Origin: Dissulfurimicrobium hydrothermale
GTDB taxonomy: Bacteria; Desulfobacterota; Dissulfuribacteria; Dissulfuribacterales; Sh68
NCBI RefSeq assembly: GCF_022026155.1
Contig: NZ_CP085041.1
Location: 156,306-220,305, forward strand
Length of the DNA stretch: 64,000 nt
Reading direction: 5' to 3'
Made by a program: the position numbers and the translations under genes
Shown here: piece after piece, positions 17,328-26,044 of the stretch
Layout of the letters: every line of letters begins with the position of its first letter
How positions within the stretch are numbered: the stretch's first letter is position 1
The notes under the pieces: generated by a model
Databases searched by the model: none
The model's input: the letters and a program-made list of their open reading frames with translations, nothing else
Told to the model about the DNA's origin: nothing

Positions 17328-18057
17328 TCAAAAGAAAAATGGCGATCTAATAAAAATAAGTGGCGACTATCACTATAAAGCATCACTATCAAAAAATAAA
17401 ATCAAAAAATTTTGGTATTATTCAAAAAAGACAGCCATAAAGAGATTTTTGCCTCCTCAAACAGGAGACAATGTCTTAGATGTTGGATGCGGTTCAGGCG
17501 TTATAACAAATTTTTTATCAGAATTAGGAGCATCTGCCATTGGCATTGATGGCAATATAGAAGCCATTAACTTTGCTAAATCTAAATTCGAAAATAGTAG
17601 ATGTCGTTTTATTTACGGGTTAGTAGATGATGATTACAAATTTGATTTATTGTTTAACAAGATATACTGTTTAGAATTAATCGAACACATATATTATAAT
17701 CAAGGTCTTAAGATGTTAAGAAATTTTTATAGAATTTTAAAACCTGGTGGGAAAGTTTTTCTTACTACACCTAATTATCGAAGCGCATGGCCATTGATAG
17801 AGTATTTGATGGATAAATTTCACCTTTCTAATCCACTGGATAAATATCAACATGTAGAACACTATGACAGAAATAAATTAAAAAAGATAATTGAAGAAGC
17901 TGGATTTCAAGTAAATCATATAAAAACTAATTGTTTAATAGCTCCTTGGTTGGCACCATTTACGTGGGGGGGGGCTTTAATGGTTGATAATTTAGAATCA
18001 AAGTTACCATACGGTGGCTCTATTTTAGTTGCTGTCTTCGAAAAAGAGAGTAAATGA
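17305..18057 (+). CDS. Class I SAM methyltransferase, UbiG-like
   Basis: This 250-residue protein (from ATG 17305; GTG codons at 17314 and 17320 are alternatives) overlaps the GT2 gene by 23 bases. Motifs are VLDVGCGSGVITNFLSELG (SAM site), GIDGNIEAI, CLELIEHIYY and LKPGGKVFLTTPN. This is the UbiG/COQ3-like fold, but the substrate is likely a sugar or lipid-linked sugar given the position between glycosyl-transfer genes. Same AT-rich composition as its neighbours. Confidence 0.85.
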   Translation: MIGVVVNNQKKNGDLIKISGDYHYKASLSKNKIKKFWYYSKKTAIKRFLPPQTGDNVLDVGCGSGVITNFLSELGASAIGIDGNIEAINFAKSKFENSRCRFIYGLVDDDYKFDLLFNKIYCLELIEHIYYNQGLKMLRNFYRILKPGGKVFLTTPNYRSAWPLIEYLMDKFHLSNPLDKYQHVEHYDRNKLKKIIEEAGFQVNHIKTNCLIAPWLAPFTWGGALMVDNLESKLPYGGSILVAVFEKESK

Positions 18058-18470
18058 CATACATAAAAACTATCCGTAATCAGGTGGTAAAGTTCCAGAT
18101 TTTTTACAAGTACTTAATTGTTAGCATAATAAATACTATCGTAGGCTATGGCATTATATTTTCTCTAATGTATATAGGCACATCTCCAGAAATCAGCAAT
18201 CTAATTGGCTACTCTATAGGCATATGCGTATCCTATGTGCTTAATAAAATTTATACATTTCAAAGCAAAGCCCATCCCAAAAAAGAATTTCCAAAATTTG
18301 TTGCTTCACTTTTGATTGCTTATGGTCTAAATTTTTTAACTTTGGTTTTTTGTGTTAGAGCAATTCATATTAATGCCTATGTCTCGCAAATTATAAGCGG
18401 TGCGGTTTATACTTTAAGCGGCTTTTTGCTTGCAAAGTATTTCGCTTTTAGAAAGGAGAGAGTTTTGTGA
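18054..18470 (+). CDS. GtrA-like membrane protein
   Basis: This 138-residue protein has four predicted membrane helices. It opens with FQIFYKYLIVSIINTIVGYG, includes SYVLNKIYTFQSK and ends with LAKYFAFRK. This is the PF04138 (GtrA) pattern, thought to move undecaprenyl-phosphate-linked sugar across the membrane. ATGA overlap with the methyltransferase and overlap of its stop with the next start (GTGA) show tight coupling. Confidence 0.88.
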   Translation: MTYIKTIRNQVVKFQIFYKYLIVSIINTIVGYGIIFSLMYIGTSPEISNLIGYSIGICVSYVLNKIYTFQSKAHPKKEFPKFVASLLIAYGLNFLTLVFCVRAIHINAYVSQIISGAVYTLSGFLLAKYFAFRKERVL

Positions 18471-20563
18471 AAAAAAATTATTATGTGTTGCTGTTATATT
18501 TTGTTTTAGCTTTATTTTTTTGGGGACTGCCAATGAAGTTTGACTTTGCTGGCAGAATTAATATAGGTGGTGATGTTGCTTTTTATTTGTGGAGTTTAAA
18601 ATGGTGGCCTTGCGCGATATCTCACGGTCTCAATCCATTTTTAACTAAAGCATTTTGGGCTCCTTTTGGTCCAAACCTTGCCTGGACTACATCTTGCCCT
18701 AGCCTAGCATTAATTATGTGGCCTATTACTGCATTGTTTGGAGTTGTATTTTCATATAATTTTGTAACTTTAATATCTTTAACACTTGCGACATACGGAA
18801 TCTATCTAATAAATAAACAACTTGGTTTAAGAGAATTAAGTTCAATATTTGGCGCTTTGGTGTTTTTCTTTTCATCTTATGTTTGGGGTCAGCTTCTTGG
18901 GCATTTAAATTTAGATATTGTATTTGTTGTAGTCTTTTTGTGTTATCTTTATGTGTTAAGATTTAAAGATTTAATTGGCAGAAAAAAATATATAGTTTTA
19001 TTTGCTTTACTGCTGGCATTTCAGTTTGGTATATCAAATGAAATTTATGCTACTTTCATTGTGTTTAGCTTTTTTGCCTTTGCTGTTTTGATAATATTGT
19101 ATGTAAAAGAAAAAGACTACAGGCAAAAACTTATAGTTACAGGCCTTGAAACAACAGCATCTATAGCTTTAAGTGTTGTTTTGCTTTTGCCATATATTTA
19201 TTATATATTGCATGGATTTGTATCGGGATCATTAAATAACAATTCTTTATATGTATCCGATCCATTAAACTATATTATACCTACACCAATAACCTGGCTT
19301 TTTGGCAATATGTTTTTACCCATTAGTTCAAAATTTTCTGGAAATTTTGCAGAAGAAGGAGCTTATCTAGGACTACCTTTGATTTTTATTATCTTTAGCT
19401 TTACATATATAGCATTTAAAAACCTGAAAAAACAAAGCAAAATGTATATCTTTATAGTTTTATTTTTCTTGATAGCAATTATCTTTAGCTTTGGACCATA
19501 CTTGAGGGTTTTAAATCATCAGATAATTCCAATGCCGTGGATTGTTTTTGCAAAATTACCTTTTCTTGAACAAGCACTGCCAACAAGGTTTACTCTTTAT
19601 GTTGATATAATTGTTTCTATTATATGTGCTTTGTGGCTTGAAAAAACACACTACAACATAAAATTTAAATTTATAATAGTTTTTTTAGCAATATTATTTC
19701 TAATACCAAATCTTAACCTATATAACGGTTCTGAAATAAAGTATCCTGAATTTATATCATCGGGCACATATAAAGATTATATAAAACCAAATGAAAATGT
19801 TATTGTCTTTCCAACTTATGCTATTGGCGGTTTTCAAGGGCCACTATGGCAGCAGAAAACAGATTTTTATTTTAATCTATCGCAAGAAATTGCTGGGCCT
19901 GTTCCTAAAGAATTAAGAAACGATGTTACTATTTCTTGGGCATTGTATAATCTTTTTTATGGTGAAACGAAACCAACACTGAATCCAAGCTCAACTTTTT
20001 CTTTTCTTAATTACCTTGCAAAATGCAATGTGAGTGCCATCTTGCTTCCAGAAAACTTTCATAATCCGATTGTCGAAAAATTGCTTGATTCGTTAGAGAG
20101 AAAACCTATCAGTGTCGGTGGGGTTAAGCTGTATCAAATAGATAGAAATTATTTAAATACTCTCATACCTAAGGCTAAAGATACATATCTAAGAGAAGCT
20201 ATTGATGTATTTACCACTCTTTTCACTTCTTCCCAAAAATTCTTATCTGACGGCGGTGATCCATCTAAACTTTTGCCTCAATATCTCGAAGAACAGGGCT
20301 ATTTAGCAAAATCCTTTGGGTACAAGACAGGTCCTGCTGTTAATTGGACAGATAATAATGGCTGGATAGGCCAGTGGGGCTGTCCTGATGGAAAGGGCAA
20401 ATGTTTTGGTGTCGGGTTGCTGGGTGACATTGATATGCTAGAGCCAATTATCGAAAGGTACAACTCTCAATCACTGCAGACATTCTTCCCATATCCAAAA
20501 CCATATGATCCGAGCGCTGCTGCAGGGTCTGGCCAATTGTTGATGATATTTAGAGCGCCATAA
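18467..20563 (+). CDS. Large membrane protein, probable glycosyl transfer, with a C-terminal soluble domain
   Basis: This 698-residue protein has roughly 11-12 predicted membrane helices in its first 420 residues, then a soluble C-terminal region. The N-terminus (FDFAGRINIGGDVAFYLWSL) and the early acidic loop resemble GT-C membrane glycosyltransferases, though I cannot name the family. It takes the place of the serotype-specific Gtr protein after gtrB- and gtrA-like genes. The last 110 residues (NWTDNNGWIGQWG, FGVGLLGD, PIIERYN, FFPYPKPYDP) match the C-terminal half of the lipoprotein at 14153-14716. This links the AT-rich block functionally to the upstream operon. Confidence 0.75.
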   Translation: MKKNYYVLLLYFVLALFFWGLPMKFDFAGRINIGGDVAFYLWSLKWWPCAISHGLNPFLTKAFWAPFGPNLAWTTSCPSLALIMWPITALFGVVFSYNFVTLISLTLATYGIYLINKQLGLRELSSIFGALVFFFSSYVWGQLLGHLNLDIVFVVVFLCYLYVLRFKDLIGRKKYIVLFALLLAFQFGISNEIYATFIVFSFFAFAVLIILYVKEKDYRQKLIVTGLETTASIALSVVLLLPYIYYILHGFVSGSLNNNSLYVSDPLNYIIPTPITWLFGNMFLPISSKFSGNFAEEGAYLGLPLIFIIFSFTYIAFKNLKKQSKMYIFIVLFFLIAIIFSFGPYLRVLNHQIIPMPWIVFAKLPFLEQALPTRFTLYVDIIVSIICALWLEKTHYNIKFKFIIVFLAILFLIPNLNLYNGSEIKYPEFISSGTYKDYIKPNENVIVFPTYAIGGFQGPLWQQKTDFYFNLSQEIAGPVPKELRNDVTISWALYNLFYGETKPTLNPSSTFSFLNYLAKCNVSAILLPENFHNPIVEKLLDSLERKPISVGGVKLYQIDRNYLNTLIPKAKDTYLREAIDVFTTLFTSSQKFLSDGGDPSKLLPQYLEEQGYLAKSFGYKTGPAVNWTDNNGWIGQWGCPDGKGKCFGVGLLGDIDMLEPIIERYNSQSLQTFFPYPKPYDPSAAAGSGQLLMIFRAP

Positions 20564-20756
20564 TCAAGCCCACACAGGACTCGCTTCGTTCCTCATGCGC
20601 AATCGTTCGAGCGATCATCAACCATTATCAACCGACCCTTGCCCCTGGAAAACAACCCTCGGGGGGCATCACTGGTCTGATTTTAATTCTTTGTTTTTTC
20701 GACAGAATTGCTATAATCTCTTAAAGTTAACCGCAGCTGTTCAAGGGGGACGAGCT

Positions 20757-20888
20757 TTGAGCACTTTCACTGATGCCGAACTGCTGGTCTTGCTCAACGA
20801 TCTGGAATCGGACCGGGTCGAGCGTAAGGAGTCTTTCAAAGGTAAAGCGTCCGAGACGGTGCGCGCTCCCCGGCGGGCGTTTTCTTGA
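20757..20888 (+). pseudogene. 5' fragment of a Schlafen/AlbA_2-domain gene
   Basis: A TTG at 20757 after GGGGGA starts a frame reading FTDAELLVLLNDLESDRVER, then KESFKGKASETVR. This is the standard opening of proteins with a Schlafen AlbA_2 (divergent AAA_4) DNA-binding domain, usually followed by EAICAFAND. At that point the sequence turns into APRRAFS and stops. A sigma70-like promoter (TATAAT at about 20712) sits upstream. Only about 36 of the usual 400 or more residues survive; the 3' side is fused to the next membrane gene. Confidence 0.6.
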
Positions 20889-21277
20889 TTCTTTCGGGGG
20901 TCACCTTGTTGCTCTATGTGTTCGGGCTACTCCAGCGTTACGGCCAGGGAGAAAATTATTTCTTTACCTTCGGCGGCATCGTTGCGGTTTTCTCTTGGCG
21001 TGCATTGATGCGCTACGCGCGGGAACGCATCTTCCACACCCATCCAGCCCTGGCGGAAAAAATTTACGGCGGGAAAGGGACGATCTATTTCTCCGGCGCC
21101 CTGGTCGGGCTGCTCGTCACCGCCGGTCTGCTTGCGATTAATCTTGCCCCGGTCGCCGAGCAGATGGCGGTCATCGTTTACTACCTCCTGGTGACCGGCA
21201 CTGTCCTGGAAATTCTGGCGTTGCGACGGGAGGCAAGGGGGCGCGGCAAACAAGCAGCCGAGGAAACCACCGAATGA
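20885..21277 (+). CDS. Small membrane protein, possibly N-terminally truncated
   Basis: This is a 130-residue frame with a TTG at 20885 as first listed start, but the hydrophobic reading (GVFLILSGVTLLLYVFGLLQ) begins before it, close to where the Schlafen fragment breaks off. It has three to four membrane segments and a charged tail. It overlaps the flippase start (ATGA at 21274), so it belongs to the same transcript. No family recognised; truncation by the upstream junction is possible. Confidence 0.5.
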   Translation: MILSGVTLLLYVFGLLQRYGQGENYFFTFGGIVAVFSWRALMRYARERIFHTHPALAEKIYGGKGTIYFSGALVGLLVTAGLLAINLAPVAEQMAVIVYYLLVTGTVLEILALRREARGRGKQAAEETTE

Positions 21278-22503
21278 GCCTGCGTTTTCTTTCGGCGCAG
21301 TGGGCGGCCACCGCCTATGTCGGCCTGGTTGGCCTCGGCTTGAATTTTTTGTTGGCGCGGCTGCTTGGACCTGGGCGTTTTGGCGACTACGGCGTTGCGC
21401 TTGCAGGGGGCGCCATAGCTTGTATCTTCCTGGATGGTGGCTTCAAGACGCTGTTGATGCGTGAGCGGACACTGGCCACAGGTGCATTGGCTGGGCTGGT
21501 TCCAACATTGCATGCAGTGGCAATAGGACACGCCATGGGGACCGCTGTTGTCATGGGCACCCTGGTGTTTGTTTTTATGCCCGGGCATCGCGATCTGGCT
21601 GTCGCTGCAGTAGCGTATTTTCTTGGCATAGCGTTAATCCAGTTTGTATCAGGGGCGTTACGGGGCGACGGGCGCTTTGACGCCGATGCCGGGTGGCAGG
21701 TGGGCGCGCGAACCGTCAGTGCGGTCGCCATTTTGGGGGTTCTTTTGGCAGGGGCAAAAACTCCGACAGAAATTCTGCTTGCAGGGGCGGCGGGTTCTTT
21801 GGTATCCATAATGTTTCTTCCCCATGGCCAGGCCCGGTTCCCTCGTCTGGAGTGGCATCCGGAGGCTTATCGCGCCGCGGTATTTCTGTTGTGGATAGAT
21901 CTTGCAACGGTGGTCTATTTCCGTTCAGACATGTTGCTGTTGAAAGTCATTGGGGTGCCGGCCTGGGAGATCGGGCAGTACGCAGCAGCCTACCGTTTTA
22001 TCGAGGCCATTATCCTGCTTGCCACCCCGATTTCTCTGCTTATTTTTCGCAAATTGCGACTGGAATGGCAGGATTTACAACGCCTGCGCCGACGGACATG
22101 GCGGGCGTTACTCTTGGCTGCGGCGGCGGGGGTTTTGGCGGCTACCCTCCTCTCGGTATTTGGCGAATGGGTGATTGCGCTGGCTTATGGAAAGGCCTAT
22201 GGTGAAGCCACCAGTTTGCTGGGCGTTTTGGCATGTGCGCTGCTTTTCATCCTGCCCAACTTTATTCTGACACAGGCCGCGATTGCGTTAAATCATGAAC
22301 GTGCCTATGCAGTTATCGCTACGATGGCGGCAGCGCTGAATATCGTGTTGAATAGCTGGCTCATTCCCCGTTATGGCGTAAAGGGCGCCGCATGGGTCAC
22401 GGTTGCCACGGAGGGTTGGCTGTTTGTTGGCTTATCCGGATTCCTGCTCGCACAGCGCCGGGCTGTTGACAAGCCCCATACAGACAAGGTAGTTGTGTTA
22501 TAA
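21274..22503 (+). CDS. Polysaccharide flippase (Wzx/MATE-like)
   Basis: This 409-residue membrane protein has about 12 helices and the Polysacc_synt pattern: an N-terminal NFLLARLLGPGRFGDYGVAL, later AWEIGQYAAAYRFIEAII, and ALNIVLNSWLIPRYGVKGAA near the C-terminus. Such proteins move lipid-linked oligosaccharides across the inner membrane in the Wzx/Wzy route. Its presence next to a Wzm/Wzt system suggests a second, separate glycan pathway. The GC-rich composition contrasts with the AT-rich block just upstream. Confidence 0.87.
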   Translation: MSLRFLSAQWAATAYVGLVGLGLNFLLARLLGPGRFGDYGVALAGGAIACIFLDGGFKTLLMRERTLATGALAGLVPTLHAVAIGHAMGTAVVMGTLVFVFMPGHRDLAVAAVAYFLGIALIQFVSGALRGDGRFDADAGWQVGARTVSAVAILGVLLAGAKTPTEILLAGAAGSLVSIMFLPHGQARFPRLEWHPEAYRAAVFLLWIDLATVVYFRSDMLLLKVIGVPAWEIGQYAAAYRFIEAIILLATPISLLIFRKLRLEWQDLQRLRRRTWRALLLAAAAGVLAATLLSVFGEWVIALAYGKAYGEATSLLGVLACALLFILPNFILTQAAIALNHERAYAVIATMAAALNIVLNSWLIPRYGVKGAAWVTVATEGWLFVGLSGFLLAQRRAVDKPHTDKVVVL

Positions 22504-22517
22504 TTCTAACGTCCTCG

Positions 22518-23702
22518 GTGCCTATTTTTCCTATAGATGTCATGTTTGAGTCAAATCGTATATATCGTATTGGAGTTGACGCACGTATACTGTCCGAGAG
22601 GATAACCGGTATTGGTCGCTACACATACGAAATGCTTGCGGTCCTTGTCGATCGTGGCCATAAGTGGTTCCTTTATTCTCATCGCCCTCTCGTCGTGGGG
22701 GATTGGTCTCAGTCCAACGTGCAGTTGCGCACCGCCAATCTGCCTGAGGCAATCAATTTGCCGAGGCGTATGTTACGCCTGGCCTGGGCCCAGAGTGTCC
22801 TTCCCTGGTGGGCAAATCAGGATGATATTGATCTGTTCTGGGCCCCCGGGCATCGGCTGCCTTACTATTTGCCCCGGCGGATTGCCCGTGTCGTAACCAT
22901 TCATGATCTGGTTTGGAAACATGCCGGGGAAACCATGAGACCCTTCGCCCGCTGGCTTGACGCAAAACAAATGCCGGCGGCAGTGCGTATCGCAGACCGC
23001 GTAATTACGGTGTCCGGTCATACCGCACAGGATCTCGTTGCGGAGATGCCGGAAGCGAAGAATAAGGTGAGGGTGGTGCATTTGGGGGCGCCTGCTTTGC
23101 ATCCAACCGCTTCCCGGGGGTCTCTAAAATCCATAGGGATTGATCGTCCCTATTTCTTGTTTGTTGGCACGCTTGAGCCACGTAAGAATCTATATCGCCT
23201 GCTGGAGGCCTATGCTACCCTGCCGGAAGGTATAAAGAATAGTATTCTGCTCGTTATTGCAGGCGGCAAAGGGTGGGGCGGGGTGGATGCGCAGGCTGTT
23301 TCGTCACGACTTGGCCTGAACCGCAGCGTTCATATCCTGGGTTATGTTAGTGATGAAATGCTTTCTACCTTGTATGCACATGCCCTCTTTTTGGCCATGC
23401 CTTCGCTGTATGAAGGATTCGGTTTGCCGCTTCTGGAGGCGATGGCCAGGGGTACGCCGGTGTTGACTTCGAACTGTTCATCCATGCCGGAGGTTGCCGG
23501 GGATGCCGGGCTCCTGGTAGATCCGCATGATGTTGGTTCCATAGCCAAGGGCCTACTGGCACTGCTTACCGATGAGACGCTGCGCCGGAATCTGGCCCAG
23601 CGCGCCAAAGTGAACGCCCAACGTTTTAGTTGGCAAAAGGCCGCTGACGCCACACTGCAGATATTTGATGAGGCCATAGAAGAGCGGCGACGGCTCTTTT
23701 AA
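22518..23702 (+). CDS. GT4 glycosyltransferase
   Basis: This is a 394-residue GT-B enzyme; a GTG at 22518 or the ATG at 22542 may be the true start. It has YRIGVDARILSERITGIGRY at the N-terminus, VTIHDLVWK, FLFVGTLEPRKNLYRLLEAY, and MPSLYEGFGLPLLEAMARG with the E-x7-E donor motif. This is a mannosyltransferase-like (WbaZ/MtfB type) protein. It forms an operon with the flippase and closes the polysaccharide region before tRNA-Lys. Confidence 0.9.
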   Translation: MPIFPIDVMFESNRIYRIGVDARILSERITGIGRYTYEMLAVLVDRGHKWFLYSHRPLVVGDWSQSNVQLRTANLPEAINLPRRMLRLAWAQSVLPWWANQDDIDLFWAPGHRLPYYLPRRIARVVTIHDLVWKHAGETMRPFARWLDAKQMPAAVRIADRVITVSGHTAQDLVAEMPEAKNKVRVVHLGAPALHPTASRGSLKSIGIDRPYFLFVGTLEPRKNLYRLLEAYATLPEGIKNSILLVIAGGKGWGGVDAQAVSSRLGLNRSVHILGYVSDEMLSTLYAHALFLAMPSLYEGFGLPLLEAMARGTPVLTSNCSSMPEVAGDAGLLVDPHDVGSIAKGLLALLTDETLRRNLAQRAKVNAQRFSWQKAADATLQIFDEAIEERRRLF

Positions 23703-23835
23703 AGTAAGCGCTAAATTAACTACCTATCCCAGGTCTTGGGCTATGGGCAAAACAAAAGGACATCCACTTGAAAAGGCTGTTGCTGTTTAAGCAGCTACTG
23801 TCTAGTTACATAAGTTGACAATGAGAGGTAGTTGA

Positions 23836-23934
23836 AAATTCAACCAGGATGCCAGTCGGGCCAAGAAGTCAGCCCGCAGTGGACTAATTATTACTGATCG
23901 TGGTCGCCCTGCCCATGTGCTGTTGACCATTTAA
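23836..23934 (+). pseudogene. Phd-type antitoxin remnant
   Basis: The frame reads FNQDASRAKKSARSGLIIT, then DRGRPAHVLLTI and a stop at 23932-23934, with a TGA directly before the FNQ block at 23833-23835. The order FNQDxSxAKxxA...ITDRGRPAHVLL is the classic core of Phd/YefM antitoxins. Stops on both sides show it is dead. About 350 bases around it (23703-24070) hold no other gene. Confidence 0.6.
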
Positions 23935-24070
23935 GAACACAGACATCTCATCCACTTATGTACCGGACTCGCCTGGCTGCGTTGCCACTAGAGAGCGAGT
24001 ATAGGGGAAATAGAAGCGATGATCCGTAAAGGCATCTGCTTTCATCTCAAGGGACTTATGGGTACTGGCT

Positions 24071-24146
24071 TGGTGGGCCGTCTAGGGATCGAACCTAGGA
24101 CCTACTGATTAAGAGTCAGTTGCTCTACCAATTGAGCTAACGGCCC
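24071..24146 (-). tRNA. tRNA-Lys (CTT)
   Basis: The minus strand gives a 76-base cloverleaf: acceptor GGGCCGT pairing with ACGGCCC, D-arm AGCTCAATTGGTAGAGC, anticodon arm ACTGACTCTTAATCAGT with anticodon CTT, T-arm TAGGTTCGATCCCTA, and encoded CCA. It marks the end of the polysaccharide island; tRNA 3' ends are common integration sites, but no matching direct repeat was found in this window. Confidence 0.96.
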
Positions 24147-24289
24147 ATATGCAAAAACAGAGAGTTTTTTACCACGATTTTGTTTCATGTCAAGCCGTTG
24201 GATAGGCCAAACAAATATTGACTTTCTGTTTTAAGGTAGAATAAAATTAATTTTTAGATTTATTACTAATTAATTTTCAGGGAGGGTTC

Positions 24290-26029
24290 ATGGAGCGGTT
24301 TAAAGATCTCAGCCTCAGCAAAAAGATAAATTTAGCCGTAATCATATTGCTTATGATCGGATCATTCTTGCTCACTTACCTTATTGGTGCAAGGGGACAT
24401 GATCAGCTCAAAGAAAATGTGATTCGCGAAGCAAAGGCGATCGTAATCCAGGCCGAAGCCATGCGTTCAATGATAGCTAAGCTTAATAGCCAGGGTGCCT
24501 TCAAAACCTATTTGTACGATATAAAAAGGGGGTTGGAAAGTCAGGATCCAGCTTATAAAAAGGCGGCGCTTCAAAAACTTCTCGAGACAGTGCCTGTGGT
24601 AAGCACCATTTCCATGCTTAAAAAGAATGCAAAAGAGGCGGGATATCTCCTCCGTGTACCCAAAATAAACCCCAGAAATCCCAACAACACACCAGACCCG
24701 ACGGAAAAGGAGGTGCTGGAAAGACTCTCCACCGGCAAAGATACCGATATAGCTGTCTTCGGAAGATATAAAAATCCAAATACAGGTAAAGAAGAAGATG
24801 TGCTTCGGTTCTTCAGGCCGATAGTCCTTACCAAAGACTGCGAGATGTGCCACGGCGACCCAAGGCTTTCTAGGGAATATTGGGGAAATGATGAAGGCAA
24901 AGACCCAACCGGCACTGTCATGGAAGGTTGGAAGGCTGGCGAGGTCCACGGTGCCTTTGAACTCATCTTCTTTTTGGACAGCGCCTTGGCCCAATTGAGA
25001 AACAATCAGCTTGTAGTGGCCTGTGTGACCTTTTTGGGCATATTTATGATTATAGCAATCGTCTCTTTCATTATAAAACGTGTACTTACAAGGCCTCTTA
25101 ATGATATAATTTTGCAGGCGGAGCGTATTTCAAATGGTGATATATCCCATGAGATATATATCAAATCGAATGATGAAATAGGGGTACTTGCCGCTGCATT
25201 TAAAAAGATGCAGGAAGGGCTTTATAGACTTATAAAAGGTGTAAAATCAGAGGCGGAGGAGGTATCGGCATCTGCAAAAAAACTCTTGTCTGTAAGTGCT
25301 GTTATGGCTGATCAGAGCATAAAGTCATCAATGAGAGCCAAAGATACCTCGAGCATCAGCGAAACGGCAAGTGATAATATCAAGACCATTGCTTCAGCTG
25401 TTAATGATTTCTCGATAGCTTCACAGGAAATAGCGACAAATGTAGTCCAAGCTGCATCGATAAGCAATCAAGCTAAGGAGAAGATGGATGTATCAGGCGA
25501 ACAGGTTCTTAAATTAGGAGCTAATATAACAGAAATAGGAAAGGCGGTCAGGCTAATAAGTGAGATAGCGGGACAGACAAATCTTTTGGCATTAAATGCA
25601 ACAATTGAAGCAGCCCGCGCTGGAGAGGCAGGCAAGGGTTTCGCTGTTGTCGCAAATGAGGTAAAGGAACTTGCCAAGCAGACAGCTCGAGCAGCAGAAG
25701 AGATAACATCAATGATCAAGACCATACAAGATGAAAGCGCAAATACAGTTGAGGCCATAAGTGAAGTAAAAAGTATAATAGATAAATTGAATGATATTGA
25801 TAATACCATTGCATCGGCAGTTGAAGAGCAAACGGCTACCGTGAGCGAAATAACAAACAATATCAGCGGAGCGGCCGATGGTATAAGCCAGGTCTCTGCA
25901 CTTGCCGGTGAGGTGTCGGGACTTGCAGAAGACACATCGAGGGATGCAGCGTCCACTAAGGAGCAGGCTAGGCAGCTCTCTGAGCTGGCCAGCCGTCTGC
26001 AAGAGATCATCGGGACCTTCAAGTTGTGA
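24290..26029 (+). CDS. Methyl-accepting chemotaxis protein with a haem-binding sensor domain
   Basis: This 579-residue protein has a membrane helix at about residues 13-31, a periplasmic domain of about 210 residues, a second helix (about 242-265), HAMP (about 265-320) and a signalling domain with the hairpin tip [20 protein letters not shown] and [14 protein letters not shown]. The periplasmic part has one c-type haem motif CEMCH (in [14 protein letters not shown]) within a Tll0287-like (DUF3365) domain. Such receptors can sense redox state, O2 or NO at the haem. The start ATG follows AGGGAGG. It is monocistronic. Confidence 0.92.
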   Translation: MERFKDLSLSKKINLAVIILLMIGSFLLTYLIGARGHDQLKENVIREAKAIVIQAEAMRSMIAKLNSQGAFKTYLYDIKRGLESQDPAYKKAALQKLLETVPVVSTISMLKKNAKEAGYLLRVPKINPRNPNNTPDPTEKEVLERLSTGKDTDIAVFGRYKNPNTGKEEDVLRFFRPIVLTKDCEMCHGDPRLSREYWGNDEGKDPTGTVMEGWKAGEVHGAFELIFFLDSALAQLRNNQLVVACVTFLGIFMIIAIVSFIIKRVLTRPLNDIILQAERISNGDISHEIYIKSNDEIGVLAAAFKKMQEGLYRLIKGVKSEAEEVSASAKKLLSVSAVMADQSIKSSMRAKDTSSISETASDNIKTIASAVNDFSIASQEIATNVVQAASISNQAKEKMDVSGEQVLKLGANITEIGKAVRLISEIAGQTNLLALNATIEAARAGEAGKGFAVVANEVKELAKQTARAAEEITSMIKTIQDESANTVEAISEVKSIIDKLNDIDNTIASAVEEQTATVSEITNNISGAADGISQVSALAGEVSGLAEDTSRDAASTKEQARQLSELASRLQEIIGTFKL

Positions 26030-26044
26030 TCATTCGAGTGAGAA

